DNA of 64,000 bases from the NCBI GenBank assembly GCA_038501625.1, contig JAZAYU010000062.1:3758460-3822459 (forward strand), in the 5' to 3' direction. Under the pieces are notes generated by a model. The model had not been told where the DNA came from and did no database searches. It saw only the letters and a list, made by a program, of their open reading frames with translations. A program made the position numbers and the translations under genes. This document shows, piece by piece, positions 25,601-40,100 of this stretch. This DNA comes from Corbicula japonica. Lineage: Eukaryota > Mollusca > Bivalvia > Venerida > Cyrenidae. How positions within the stretch are numbered: position 1 is the stretch's first letter; every line of letters starts with the position of its first letter.

Positions 25601-28600
25601 TCAAATCTCAAGCATTTAATAGACTGAAATGGCAACCAGTCGCCATTTCAGCCAATCAGATGTTTAAGATTGGCTGAAATGGCAACCAGTCGCCATTTCA
25701 GCCAATCAGATGTTTAAGATTTGAGACTGGTTTCCATGCTTAGTTTTATAACCTTGGGCACAGATTACTTGGGTTAGTCAGCCAATGGCTGATACTAAAT
25801 AGTCCCCAATGATTTGCATTTGGAGGCTTTAGATGGCTGGTATGGCCTGAAAGAGATATGTTTAGTAAATGACATGCTTTACTGACACACTGATAACATA
25901 TTTATATTAAGAATGGAATATATGGCATTGGGCCCTGATTATAAGATTGCATAATATGTAAAACAGTACTGAAGTTCATAAAAAAGTGAAAAAACAAAAC
26001 AACAGTGCATCAGTTTCAAGGTGTCAGATCTCTGTTAATTGATATATGACCTCTACTCTTCTTTCTGGAAATGGACAGTACAAACACTTAGCTTCAAAAG
26101 CATAACAGATAACCCCTTATGGTACCAGCTATGATTGTCAGCCTTTTTTTTCTTGGTGTTGATCATAAGTTTTAATTTTCGAACCTATATGCTTTACCTC
26201 AGTTAGGGTATTTCCTGGGAGTGCAAGGATTTGCTCATCATTACTTTTAAGTAGAGCAGAACAGAATCTGATGTAAGCAGTTCTACATCCTTCTATTACA
26301 CCCTGAAAGAAATGTTAGAACTCATAAAAATAATATTAACATGTAAAATATACTTTCCTTTATTAGCTTGTTTATTATTAGATTTAGGTTGTTTCATTCC
26401 TAATCCATAGGGGTGCACTGCGAACTGATTGTCTGATAAATATCATACTAAATATCATACAGTGTTATCAAGGTTTGAATAAATTCTTATGACAGTACAC
26501 CCAAACATGAAATCAGGCTGCACAGTGTTCTGAATTCATAGGCGTAGTCAATGGGGCGGCAGGGGCGGCGGCCGCCGCCCCAATATTTTGACCACCTGCA
26601 GATATATTTTAACTTCGCCGCTCCAGTATTTTTATGTCGCCTTTAGTTTTGGGTACACTGAAGACAGTCATCTATATGCTGCACGTGACAGGGATTAACA
26701 ACTTAAGATGACCACCGGATGTTAATTGCACTTTGTGACACGTACAGTGCCTGAGTATTAACAATAACCGGCGACATGTTACATTACTTTTGGTGTCCAA
26801 TATTAACAAGTACAAAGTATATCATATCTGTTAAAAATAATTTGTAATCCATAATTAGATGTGAATAGATATAATGGATATTTCTAATCAGCCTCAGAAT
26901 TTTGAAAACCCCGAGTTGCAAGCATTTAAACCCAGTTGGTTTGATGACTATCTGTCTTCATTAGTTTACGATGAGGTTTTTATTATGTTTTTGAAATGCA
27001 TTAAAATCTTTAACAAAATTAACCTTAAATATTCAGTAATTTCAATTGATGCAGATTCTTGCATTTTGATGCTAGCAAATTTGATTTTTTCCACTATTGA
27101 CCCCACCTAATTCAGAGCTTTGGGTAAATTTGATGCAGGTGAATTTAGGAAAATTGGTCAAATTGTTCAAGAATAAAGATAGATATTGTGTCATTTGCAT
27201 TTTAAATATAAAATAAATGTTTATTTGAACCATGAAAATAAGTTAAAATGAAGTTTATAAGTAGTAAAGTTCACTGAAAACAGATGACCCCTGGTTTTCA
27301 AAAGCTATTGTTCTAAAATATACAAACTTAGTAACCATGAAACCATTAAATACGTGCATCTCTAGTTTTATCTCTAGTTTTATTTTTTAAACAATACTAA
27401 TTAAATCATATTACAAAATTTCCGCCGCCCCAATATATAGAACTTGCCTACGCCCCTGGAATTGATTGGTGAAGTAACGCATCTGGAAAAAATTGTACAA
27501 GCTATCTTCTTCATTATTCTATATGAAACCAATGTTGTTGTGTTAAACCAGATGTTTACCTCCATAAGTCCATTTAACATACAGGAAACAACTCTTTCCT
27601 TTCAAATTTATATGACATATGTAACAACTTTTCAGCAGTTTTTTGTCTGATATACAGCGGTTTTCTTATTTTCATAGACAGAACCAATTTAAATGGAAAC
27701 GGAAACACTAATACTGCTACAGTTATCTCTGAGATTACAGTCCGGCTCAAAATCTAAAGGTCTGTGCACTAACACAATGAAGGGGGCTTAATTAAAGATT
27801 TAATTATTTACAGATACAGCAAAAAAATCAACAAAGACAGACATTACCTTGTGTCTACATTTCGTGAGTACAGTATGGAATGTAGCACTGACTGACTGAA
27901 CCACAGAAAGAAGCATAGCTGACCCGGATTCAATGTAAATACTTGTTACCTCCCCTAGGCTGGTACAACTTTCCTGCAATATGGTATATAGAGGCAATCT
28001 GTAATGAATAATTATGTCTGAAGATTGTTGATTTATTTATTAGTTACATATAAGAAATAATGTGGCTTTGTATAATTGATATTCTAAAGGAGTAAAATAT
28101 CTTTACAGTTCAAATTTATCAGAGACTTACAGTAGAAGTGAATTGATACCTTCTCGTTATTCTCATTTACGTCAACGAAAACCTCTTTTATGCCATATTT
28201 ATTTTTTTCTTCCTTAAAAAGCATGATTCAAAAAGGTTTTTTGGTGATAATGTTTCTTTTGTCAGCATAACAATTATTTATCTTCCTATCTGTCTAAATG
28301 TAACTATGCAAAGCTGTTATTTTACCAGATCAGATTTAAACATTTTGCATACAGTTATTCACAAAAAGAAAACTGGACAATATCTAACCTGCTGGAACTT
28401 AAACATATTCCCTGTTTGTATGCACAGACCATCCATCACTTTTCAATCAATAAGTCAACAAATATGAACTAATAAAAGTTTCATATTCATTCAGCTATAT
28501 TCCAAATATTTGGTGCTGTGACCAGGAACATTTATTTTGGTCAGCCATCAAATTCATTTCTGCACTAAAACTTACACAGATATTATTATTCCAGCACCAG

Positions 28601-31600
28601 GACAACATGTACTGCTAATTGGTTGCCTTGACCAGGAATGTGACCAGGAACAATTTATTTGGTCAGCATAAAAGTTCATATCTGCACTTAAACTTACTCG
28701 GATATTATTCCAGCACCAGGACAACATGTACTGATATTCTGGTGATAATGAAGTACCTTCTTCATAATCAGTTTGGTTCTCCAGCAGCAGATTTTCCAAG
28801 GCCATCCCTATCTCAGCAAATGATGGGCATGCTTCTAAAAACATTTAAAACAGGAAAGTAAATACAGTGAAACCCCGCTATTATGACCACCATTGGGACT
28901 GGAAAAGCGCTGAAGCGATGGTGTTTAAATCCTTGAAATATTACTGCAATGCACTTTAATTACTATGTTGACATCACATAACTTATTATGTCATAAACTA
29001 ATTGACAAATGTACAAAGTGGATCTGGATCTACACTGTTCAATGGATTCTAAATTTCTTTTAAGATCATTTCTGATCAAAAAGGAAAATTGAAAATCCAT
29101 ACAGTTTGATCTGGGTTTAAATTGGTCATCCATATAATTAAATCTACCATGAGAGAAAGGATTTTGACAGTTTTGTCTAATTTTACCTTGGCCTGCTACT
29201 CCTGCCATTATGTTGAGCATTTTTTCAATGATCAGCTGACACACAGCCATCAGGTCATGTGACATCTTCAAAAGTTCTGTGGTTGGCTTGGCCCAAAGCT
29301 CTTCTGTATCTGTCAAACACTGCGTCACAGCAGCAATCAGCCCTGAAAGGTTAAGGCAATTCTAAATTATTAAAACTGATGTAATTTATGACATAGGTGT
29401 TTCAGGAACTACGATATTACAAATGTTTGCAGAGCAAGGGACATAACTCTTAAGCAATTGTTGCAAATCTTGCTGTTTTGTGTAACATGATTGTTAGACT
29501 TAGCATTTACCTTGCAAATCTGGTAAATGTCTTTGCTTGATTTTCATTTTCTGCAACTTCCAGGAAATTATATATTTTTAAAATGCCTTATACATGTACA
29601 TGATCTATTTGATGTCCTGTTCAAAGTATAGATTAAGTGGAATGAACAAACATAATTTCAGGAAATATCCTTTGATTTATGGAAAATTGTGCTACATTAA
29701 GCCTATTTTTTGACAGGGATTTTACCCTCCTTTGAACAATTCAGTAAAATGTATTGTCTAACTAGATAGGTGTTCAGTTTAATACATGTGTCACCCTCAA
29801 TTATTTGTTCAGAATAGCAACAAAGTTTTGATGACAAAGTACAAAACAGGCAAAACTTTGTCAAAGGTGTCCTTTAGTTAAGATAAGTTTGTCACAATCC
29901 TCTTATCATAGCAATATAATTTTAAAATCTGATGACACAATGTATAGAAATGACCAGGTAATAGCCAATGTTAAGTTCTCCTGATGGACAGATGAATTAA
30001 TCGATGGGCTAAGGGATCCCAAGGTATCCCATTTTCTTCGAAAAGGCAACAATGCAAAAAGGATTAGATGGCACTACCAATCATAATTCAACCAAGTAAT
30101 ATACTCACCATGGATAGGATACTGTTTGGAAGCCTTTACCAGGTTTTTGTCAGACTCTGTCAAACACCTTCTCACTTCTTCTAATAGACCAAACAGAAAC
30201 TGGTGAGAAGTGACTTTGGCCTTGTCTTGACATGCCGTTACTGTGTAAGTATTTGTTACATCAGAATGTTTAAATGAAAAGCTGGTTGATGAGTGCACTG
30301 CATACCTACAATTGATGAAGCAATGGTCTAAAAAAACTCTTTCAAGGATAGATATCTGATTGATGGATGGCCCAAAGATTATAAAACTGAGAATTGAAAC
30401 CAGTCTCAAATCTAAAGGATCTGACTGGCAGAAATGGCGACTGGTCACCATTTCAGCCAATCAGATGCTTGAGATTTGAGACTGGTTTCAAATCTCAGTT
30501 TTTTAATCTTTAGCACTGGATTGAATACATACAAAAAAGCAACAGACTAGACAGCTGTCAGCTCCAAGGATAGACTGCTTGGTTTAAAAGCAGACTTGAT
30601 GGACTCATATCTTAGTATTCCCTGGTCAAAGATCTTAAAACTGTGTTTGCAACTCATCTCCAATCTTATTAAGCTAACTGATTGAAAAGTCTTATCGTAA
30701 AGTTGAAATTTCCACTAGCCAAAACTTATATGGAGGCATTTACATTAATTTGAACCCAAAACACCAAAACTTGACAAAGATAAACTGGAAGATCTAAACT
30801 CATCAAATGTAAATTGCATGAGTTTGAACTTAACAAAAGTATATTGAAGTTGATATAGCTATTGATGTACAATATCATAGAGTTCAACTATGATATGTTT
30901 TTCAAACAAGTACCATTAATCTGAAACCCTAAAATGTAGGTCTCACTGAAACTGATGACTGATAAAGACTGATGTCAATAATTATGCAAAACTATAAAAG
31001 ATCAATTAAATTATAGAAGAATTATACAAACTGACTAACTTTTGGAAGACTAGTTTACAGAGCATTGCACCACTCTGTCCTTCATGACCTTTTGGACTGT
31101 TGCACAGTCTAAGACCTTCTTCCAGCAGGTGGCAGCACAGTCTATGTGGGGTTTCCACATTGTCTTCCAGGGGGATGTTGTAATATCTTGTCAGTAGGAG
31201 AAAGGCAGATGACTGGATCTGTAAGTGAAATCAAATTTAATTTAATAACATGAAGTCATGATATAGTTTATACACAGAGCAAAAGCTTTTATGGCTCATA
31301 GAAGTGTGTCTTATTAAAACTGTTGGCTTACAGAATGGTGTATTATAGTGCATCCAGAATAAACACATGTGCAACCATTGTAGATCCAGATCAGCCTGCA
31401 CATCTACGCAATCCGATACGAATCTCCACTGTTTGCTCTTTGGTAAAAAAAAGTGTAGGGCCTGATTAGGCGACACGGTGACAGCTGATCTGGATCTCAT
31501 CTATTCATCCATGGCATAACAGACATCTATGCAGGAAATGGTTAATTATCGAAATATGTAATTGTTCAGTGATAGAATCAACCATCAACAAAAATGCTTT

Positions 31601-34600
31601 TAATTTTGTGATCAGCTGCAAAAACTTCTTATTAATTTTGCATTTTTTGAAAAAAGAAAGTAAGCAAAAAAGACACAAAAATAATATCCATCGAGAAAAT
31701 TTTAATTAAAATATATAAAAAGGTGTATATATGGATTAAGATACTAACCTCATCAGCTCCATCCAGGAAACAAAGAATGAGAGACCGTGTGTTCTCAGCA
31801 CTGAAAAACTCCCATCTGCCTGAAGACTTAGCAAAGTCCAGCAGCCTGACAGCACTCTCTGAAAGTATAACCACAAGTTATAAACTTTACTATGCTTAAT
31901 AAGAACCAGTGGACATTCCTTGCTTTGAATCTTAAATCATTTATTAACCCTTTTGTCCATATGGTTGCATTTTGGTCATAAATAACCTAAGGAATCTAAA
32001 AGAGGTGTATCTATGGAGGAAAGGGTTAATCATTAAGAGTATTGTGCTGACTGGAGACTCGGATCAGACAGGAAGTGCAGAATATGGGCTGGCTCTGCAC
32101 TGGTCATAAAAGCATTAAGCTCTTTGTTTTTTTAAAATGTAGAAATAATAAACATAAAAAGCCAAATCTGCAATTCACTGAAAACTTCTTATCATGATGC
32201 AAAATACTGAATTTAAGTTGTTAAAGTAAGACTTGAGCTTTTGCCAGTGTTATATCATTCTATGGCAATATCTAAATCTAAATACCACAGAAAACATTAA
32301 AATTTCAACTTCTGTGCAAATTAACCATTTACTGAATGCTTTTTATCTCAGTGTAAATTCAGGTGGCACATCCATATCATCTGTTCTGGATCTACACTGT
32401 ATGCTCATGGGATATAAGCCATATCCCATGCAGTAAAAGAGTTCAGGGAACAAAAATAAGCAACAATTACCAGGAACAAATCCTTTCCTCTGTTTACTAT
32501 CTGGAACATATATCAGACTCTCATACATCACATGCAGTAGATCTAGACTGCCTTTCCGTCTCTGGTAACATGCTCCTGGTAACAGGCAATCAATACACAG
32601 TCTGTGTAACCAGTCCACAAAATCTAGGGCACAGTCTGGAATAAAAATGCTCCTGGTAACAGGCAATCAATACACAGTCTGTGTCACCAGTCCGCAAAAT
32701 CTAGGGCACAGTCTGGAATAAAAATGCTCCTGGTAACAGGCAATCAATACACAGTTGGTGTAACCAGTCCACAAAATCCAGGGCACTGTCTGAAATACAA
32801 ATCAAACTTTAAACAAAATCCTTGCAGCAGTTACCTCCCTTTGAAGTAAAAATAACCGCTGCCACCAAAAGTAAATTATGGCTTCAGCAGAGATAAGTAA
32901 TTTTATCACTGTTGATATTTTCTGATAAACTAAGCAAGAAATATTATTAACTTATTCTGTTGAGGGGATTTCATGAGTGATAAGCAGCTGTCTGTCTGCT
33001 TGATAAACAGTTTTCTCAAGTATCAATTGACCTACATGCCGAATATATGTTTTCCAGAAATTTAAAACAATTCATTTTGGACATATTTTGACGTAAACAT
33101 GCTCCATTAGGACATGTGTTTAGCAGATTGTGAAATAAACAACAGATTTTCGCGAGGCGAGGAACAATAACACAACACAACAAACCTTGCAAGGTTTTGT
33201 TTCAATAACTTTTTTGATAGGACAGCTAGGAAGCTCAAATAAAAAACCGAGTCAAGCGTAAACATCGTAGATCCGAATGAGATATGTCATTAAAGGAAAT
33301 ACTTGAATTTAATGTGATGACCGTGTGGAAAAATCTGCAGAAGAATCGAAATTTCACGATTTTATCCGCCATATTGGAAAGCAGCCACAAAATTCCTGGC
33401 ACAAGGTATTGTAGACACCATTTAGGCTCTACCCCCTTTATATGGGATCTGACAAATCACCTGTGTGAACCATGAAGATTTAGATCAGCTGCACATCCAT
33501 GCCATCTTTTAGATGGATCCAACTTGCAGGCTGATCATGACCTACACTAGATATACATGAGATATCAGCCATTCACTATGGAGTATAGCCTGAAAACAGC
33601 TGAGATTTTGCTATTGTACCTACCCAACTTGTCCTTATTCTGGTCAGGGGATTTCACCAAAGTTACACAGCTATCCCTTAGTCTGACAAGCAGTTTTCTC
33701 AGGTCTGATCCCAGATGTTGTCTGAACGGGGCAGAGTCTATCTTGATGTTGTGAGGCAAGCACTCCTGCAGCAGAGCTACTTCTGTCTTGGAAATGCATT
33801 CTGAATAGACATACTGGCAAACATTATAAGAACTTGCTGAGATGAATACAACAATCCCAAGATTGTAAAACTGATTTAGAGACCAGTCTCAAATCTCAAG
33901 CATCTGACTGACCGAAATGGAAACTTGACTCCATGTCAGCCAATTACAAGCTTGAGCTTTGAGACTGGTCTCCAGTACTAATTTAATGATCATGGATCCA
34001 GTCTCCAAATCTTAAGCATCTGATTGATAAAATTGAGACTAGTCTTTGTTTCAACCATTCACTAAGATATGCTTGAGATTTAAGACTGGTTTTCAATCTC
34101 AGTTTTATGATATTGGGACAATAACATATTGACGACAAGAAAACCCTTTATGACTAGACTAGTATCTTGACAGCAGCTGATGCTGTAATATGGGGAAAAG
34201 GTGTCTGTAATGATATTTCTTTACATATTAGTTATTTCTGTTTCTATTTTCTGAAAGAAATTACAATTTATATTGTATTCTTATAACTTACGTGTGATTT
34301 TGATACACCCTTTGACTCAGTAACATGATTTTGCCATTCAATCTAATTTCCAGAAACCTGAGTAATATGTATCTATACACTTGTTTAAATTTCTTATAAA
34401 TTGTCAAAGAAGAGGGAAAAACTGATTTGTACAGAAAATACATTGATATTCTCCAAACTACTAGTTTCATTTCATTAATTTTAATCTGAATTCACAGATA
34501 ACCTAAAACAATTTTGGATGTTCTTAAAGGTAGTCTTAAGTATCAAGTTTGAATAAAGTTTCTGTATACAGTTGAACCTGCCTAAGTACTGCATTCAGCA

Positions 34601-37124
34601 ATCACGTTTCTTAAACAGCCAGTTTGAATATGTGTTAAACTGACATTTTGTTCTAAATTTTTTCCTGCCTTAAACAGCCATGTGTGTTAAGCAGCCACTT
34701 TTTGTTATTCAAGGTCTTGGGTGGCTGCTTAATACAGGTTTGACTGTAAAGATATCATGTTATAATCTTTACTTCATCAAAACTGAGCTCTAATACAAAC
34801 CAGCTTTCTTCAGAGTTGTGCACACAAGACTAATGGCATCTGACCTCACATCCTCATCTGCACTATACAACGCCTCTCGTACATTCTGGTGGTCCTGTAA
34901 AAAGGAAACAACTCTTTCAATGTCTATTTTAAAGAGGTCCTGTAAAGGGAAACAACTCTTACAATGTCTTTGTGAAAGTGGTCCTGTAAAGGGAAACAAC
35001 TCTTACAATGTCTATGTCAAAGTGGTCCTGTAAAGGGAAACAACTCTTACAATGTCTATGTCAAAGTAGTCCTGTAAAGGGAAACAACTCTTACAATGTC
35101 TATGTCAAAGTGGTCCTGTAAAGGGAAACAACTCTTACAATGTCTATGTCAAAGTGGTCCTGTAAAGGGAAACAACTCTTACTGTCTATGTCAAAGTGGT
35201 CCTGTTAAGGGAAACAACTCTTACAATGTCTATGTCAAAGTGATCCTGTAAAGGGAAACAACTCTTACAATGTCTATGTCAAAGGCAATAAACACAGACT
35301 TATTTGTTGTCACAAACAAGAATTGTCACAGAAATGACACATGGCCCTAAAGTATGTGCATGACATTAAAAATGACTTTGAACTTCAAGGCTGGACCTGT
35401 AAACTACAAAACACTTTCACATGCAATTCTGATTGTTATAGTGGCGATAATGGCACAGTAATGGTCAAGACATGAAAATGGGAAAGAGTAGGCTCAAGTC
35501 CTTTAAAAAGCATTTAGTGATAAGGTCATCAACAGTTTTATGAAATATGAAAATAGAGCTTATATGGTTTTAAACCTTTCAGTGCTAATCATAACTCCTG
35601 TCACAATGGTGACCAGTGTAGATCCAGATCTGATTGCACATTTTCACAGACTAATTTAGGTTGCTCTCTGCTATTCAACTGATAAATTTCTACTAAAATA
35701 ACAAACAAACAACAGCAAGTCTGTTCCATAATATCATCACAAAAGTTAACTGTTACTGTCAGATCTATACATCAGTAACTTTCAGTAGACTAACCAAGTT
35801 CATTTCTCCAGTGATGGCTCTAACCATTTTGGCCACAACTACCCAGGCATGAAGCAGTCTGGTTCGACATACAGGGGTGTCAGGATCTTCCAACAGCCTG
35901 TTGAAATGTTCTTGTAGAACTGTTGATGTATTTGGTAGCTGCTTCAACGTCACAGGAATCCAGTGTAGACTTGTATTGTATCTCAACAGGCTGTAGAATA
36001 AAACAATGACTGAATGTTTCAATGTATGTGTATACCTATGTACAATGAGACCAAGAATATTTATGGGGAGGGGATTAACTTAGTAGATTTGACTGTTATC
36101 CATTTTTCTGTTTTTCTATTGTTTAAAATACACCTAATATCATCTCTAGATTTTTTTAAAAAAAAGATAGGTGAACATCAATTGTATTTAGCTGTACCTG
36201 GAAAATTCTTAAGGTTTCACTGCAAATTTCAAAATATTATCTACTGATTTAATTTTCTCAACTACTGGTTGATAGCTGCTGAAATGCAAGAGCCAATCTG
36301 ATCATTTTTATGGGATTCTAAACATTAATAACCAAATTACCCCTAATTTAAGAAAAAAAAGTGGTGACCCTTAAACTGATTTTATACTGGTCAAAATGAG
36401 GCTTTTTGAAAATTTCAAAATGAACCTCTGAGACAAGAATGTTCATGTCATTGGAGGAATTTTATTGTCTAGTTTGATTTTAGATATTTGAGACACTTAG
36501 AATTGGATACTTACCTGTTATTGCTAATTAGACCATCTGTGATAGTTTGCAACCAAAGAGTTTTCCAATTCTCTTCATTTCTACAAAAGAATAATAGCAA
36601 TATATTTCCAACTCATATCTGTCCATGTATTATGTAGTTGTTTGGTTTCTTGAAAGGGTATGTGAAGATATAACTCCATTCTGGGTGTCATATTACCCAA
36701 ACCCCAAGGCAAGGGATAATATGACACCCAGATCCGCAGTATATTCTTGCATTCCCTTTCAAGGAACCAAATAGTTATTTTATTATACTGTTACCTTTTT
36801 CATGCAAAAACAAATTAGAAAACATAGATTTTTCACTCTTAATTCTGTCCGCACTGATAACCTCAATATTAAATGTTTGACATCATTACTTTACCTGCAT
36901 GTTGTCACTACTATAGAGCTTAAATTGGCTATGAATTAACACTTTCCTCCATATATTATACAATTATTTACTTATTAGCTGGGAAATATGCTGTGATATT
37001 GACCTAAAAAATCGTTATTGACCGAGGCGAAAGCCGAGGTCAATAACGATTTTTGCTGTCAATATCAACAGCATATTTCCCAGCTAATAAGTAAATAACT
37101 GTTTTATTACATGAACTATAAATA

Positions 37125-37180
<56 letters not shown>

Positions 37181-40100
37181 GTTTATTACATGAACTATAA
37201 ATAATATAAAAGATGGAAACTTTCGGATTCTATTTATAGACAGGTCAATATCAGCGAAAGCGGGTCAATATCTAGATTTATTGACTCGGTTATTTTGGGG
37301 GTGTGACCAATCGCGTTGCGTCTATTTATAGTTCATGTAATAAAAGCCATTATTGCATGGGCAAACAGTGTAGATCTAGATCAGCAGGCACATCTGTTTA
37401 GTCTGATTAGGATTTGCACTCTTCCCTTTTTGATTTATGATATTTCTAACCAAAAAGTGAACAGTGAAAAATGAGTATATAAGGAGTTAGTTAAATATTT
37501 CTTTAAAAAAAAATAGGAATATGTTTGAGTAGACTGTAGTATAAGTAAACTGTTTTCCTTACTGTATTTGTTGGAGAAAAGATTTGTAAACATTGGTGGC
37601 AGATGAAGCAAGGTGATTTGTGGTCAAACACCGTAAAAGCTGGATCTGTAACTCGGGATTCTCAAGCAAAACCTGAAATATTGCATCAGATTTTGCTACT
37701 TCAATGTATTTTGAAATAGTTTTTAAAAAAGAAACAATTTTCCAAGAGTAAAGAAACACACTCATTGTAATTACAAAAAAAATGTTGTCAGTTTGGTTTT
37801 ACTGCTCAAAACATTTTCTCCAGGTACTGTAAAACTGGTTTTATTCGCGTTATTTTTATTTTCGCTAATATTCGCGAATCGATTACCTCGCGAATTCATA
37901 AATATCGCGAATTCATAAATATCGCGAATATATGATGAGTTTTGATATATCCGATAAAAAAAGTATCCGAAAAGGCGCAACTTAAAATAGAACTGCTAAT
38001 CACTTCAAACACCACATATAATTCCTTTTTGGCCACCATTCAATTATTTGATTTAATTATTTAAATAAATTTGGCAAAAAATATAAACGATTATTTCCTT
38101 AAACTATGTTAAGTTTTGAGTAATTTATTCTGATACAGGAGTTTTGATATATCCGATAAATATAGCTATTGTCAGCGTTGTTTGTTATGTTTCACACCTA
38201 AACAAAAAGCAGATTGCATAACAATATTGTGTTTATTGATAGTAAATTGCTCTATATTTTAGTAAGATCAATGGTATTTATCTGTACCATTTGCAAGTGT
38301 TTTACGATGAAATCGTGATCACGGTAATTAACTATACTTTTGTACGCGTACTTTCGGTTTCGAGTCTGACGACGTCGCGAATTCATAAATACGCGAATAA
38401 AGAAAATTGCTTATTTTTGACGAAAATCGCAAAATTTTGACCTCGCGAAATTAATGCGTTTTACAGTAATGGCTACTATGAAAGTAATTCACAAACTGTT
38501 GCAATGTAAACACTGATTTGACTAGTGACTTTGACAGAAATGCACATTTTGCCACATGTTTCTTTTAAAAAAAAACATCATTATATTACAAATAATTCTT
38601 AATATTTTGGTAAGTTCTAAGAATATAAGGAGTATTGGTTAAGAAGTAAAACTAAATTTATCAATTATTGCATTCATCAGGATATGAAAAACATTTGTGT
38701 TCAGAAAAAAGGCCTTACAGGATTCACAAACTTAAACCACCCAATTTCGTTTCATACCCTGATGAATGCAATAAAATCCTTGGATAAAAAAAGGTTTTAT
38801 CCACTTTTTGCATAATGTAGTTCAATTATACCTATGCTTAAGATATTAAAACTAAATATGGATACCAGTCTGAAAATCTCAAGCATTTGATTGGCTGAAA
38901 TGGCGACTGGTATCCATTTCAGCCAATCAGATGCTTGAAATTTGAGACTGGTTTCCAATCTTACTGGAAATTTAATGATCTTGGGCCCTTTCATACCTGA
39001 TTTGCGCTGACATATTTCAAGAGAGCTGCAAGAATTCTGTATTTCCCTTTCACATACCACTGTGTGCAGAGTAAAATCTGCAAAATCTTCTCTGGAAAAT
39101 CAGTAAACTCATCTGGAAAGAATTTAAAAAAAATGTTGGTCACACTATACATGTTATATGAAAGTTTCCATTTTCTGAATAATGGAACATAAAAATAAAG
39201 ATCATCAGTAAATTCTTGTGTAATATTTTGATTTGTAGCATAACATTTTTTTAAAAAATAATTAAAGTAAAACCCGATAATAAGACCATTATTTCAAGTT
39301 TTCCATTATTTTCTACATTGGAAATAAGAAGACGATCTATAAAGACCACTTCAGTCCAGTCCCTGGTCTGTTGGTTCTGTCCAGTCCCTGGTCTGTTGGT
39401 TCTGTCCAGTCCCTGGTCTGTTGGTTCTGTCCAGTCCCTGGTCTGTTGGTTCTGTCCAGTCCCTGGTCTGTTGGTTCTGTCCAGTCCCTGGTCTGTTGGT
39501 TCTGTCCAGTCCCTGGTCTGTTGGTTCTGTCCAGTCCCTGGTCTGTTGGTTCTGTCCAGTCCCTGGTCTGTTGGTTCTGTCCAGTCCCTGGTCTGTTGGT
39601 TCTGTCCAGTCCCTGGTCTGTTGGTTCTGTCCAGTCCCTGGTCTGTTGGTTTTGTCCAGTCCCTGGTCTGTTGGTTTTGTCCAGTCCCTGGTCTGTTGGT
39701 TCTGTCCAGTCCCTGGTCTGTTGGTTTTGTCCAGTCCCTGGTCTGTTGGTTCTGTCCAGTCCCTGGTCTGTTGGTTCTGTCCAGTCCCTGGTCTGTTGGT
39801 TTTTGTTTAGATTTAAACAATCTTTTTTAAAACGTAAGAGGCAATTAACTTTATATAAACATGTGTGCCAATCAAACTTTGTTTCACTAAAAAAACTGGC
39901 AAATTATGACTAATAGATGCATTTATTTAGTAAATGAAGCAAATGAGAATCAAAGGAATTTGACTTTTGTTAATGACAAAAAACAAGAGAAATGGCTATG
40001 TGAGATTTTGCTTAATTAATAAATCAAATACCATGTCACACTGTTTACTGAACCCTTTCCTCTATACACTAATATACGCATTTTTACGCATGTGAGACCA

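Noticed and set aside
27974..27997. Extending THADA exon 20 to the upstream AG near 27997
   Set aside because: It would put the exon out of phase with exon 19 and read into a TGA; the AG at 27973/27974 restores phase and the family alignment.
34895..35284. Regular 44-bp repeats resembling a CRISPR array
   Set aside because: Units are contiguous with no unique spacers and the genome is eukaryotic; they are a minisatellite.
39251..39913. Long open frames on both strands over the 25-bp array, reading as repetitive proteins
   Set aside because: A stop-free 25-bp unit keeps every frame open and cycles through all three frames; there is no start context, splice support or codon bias.
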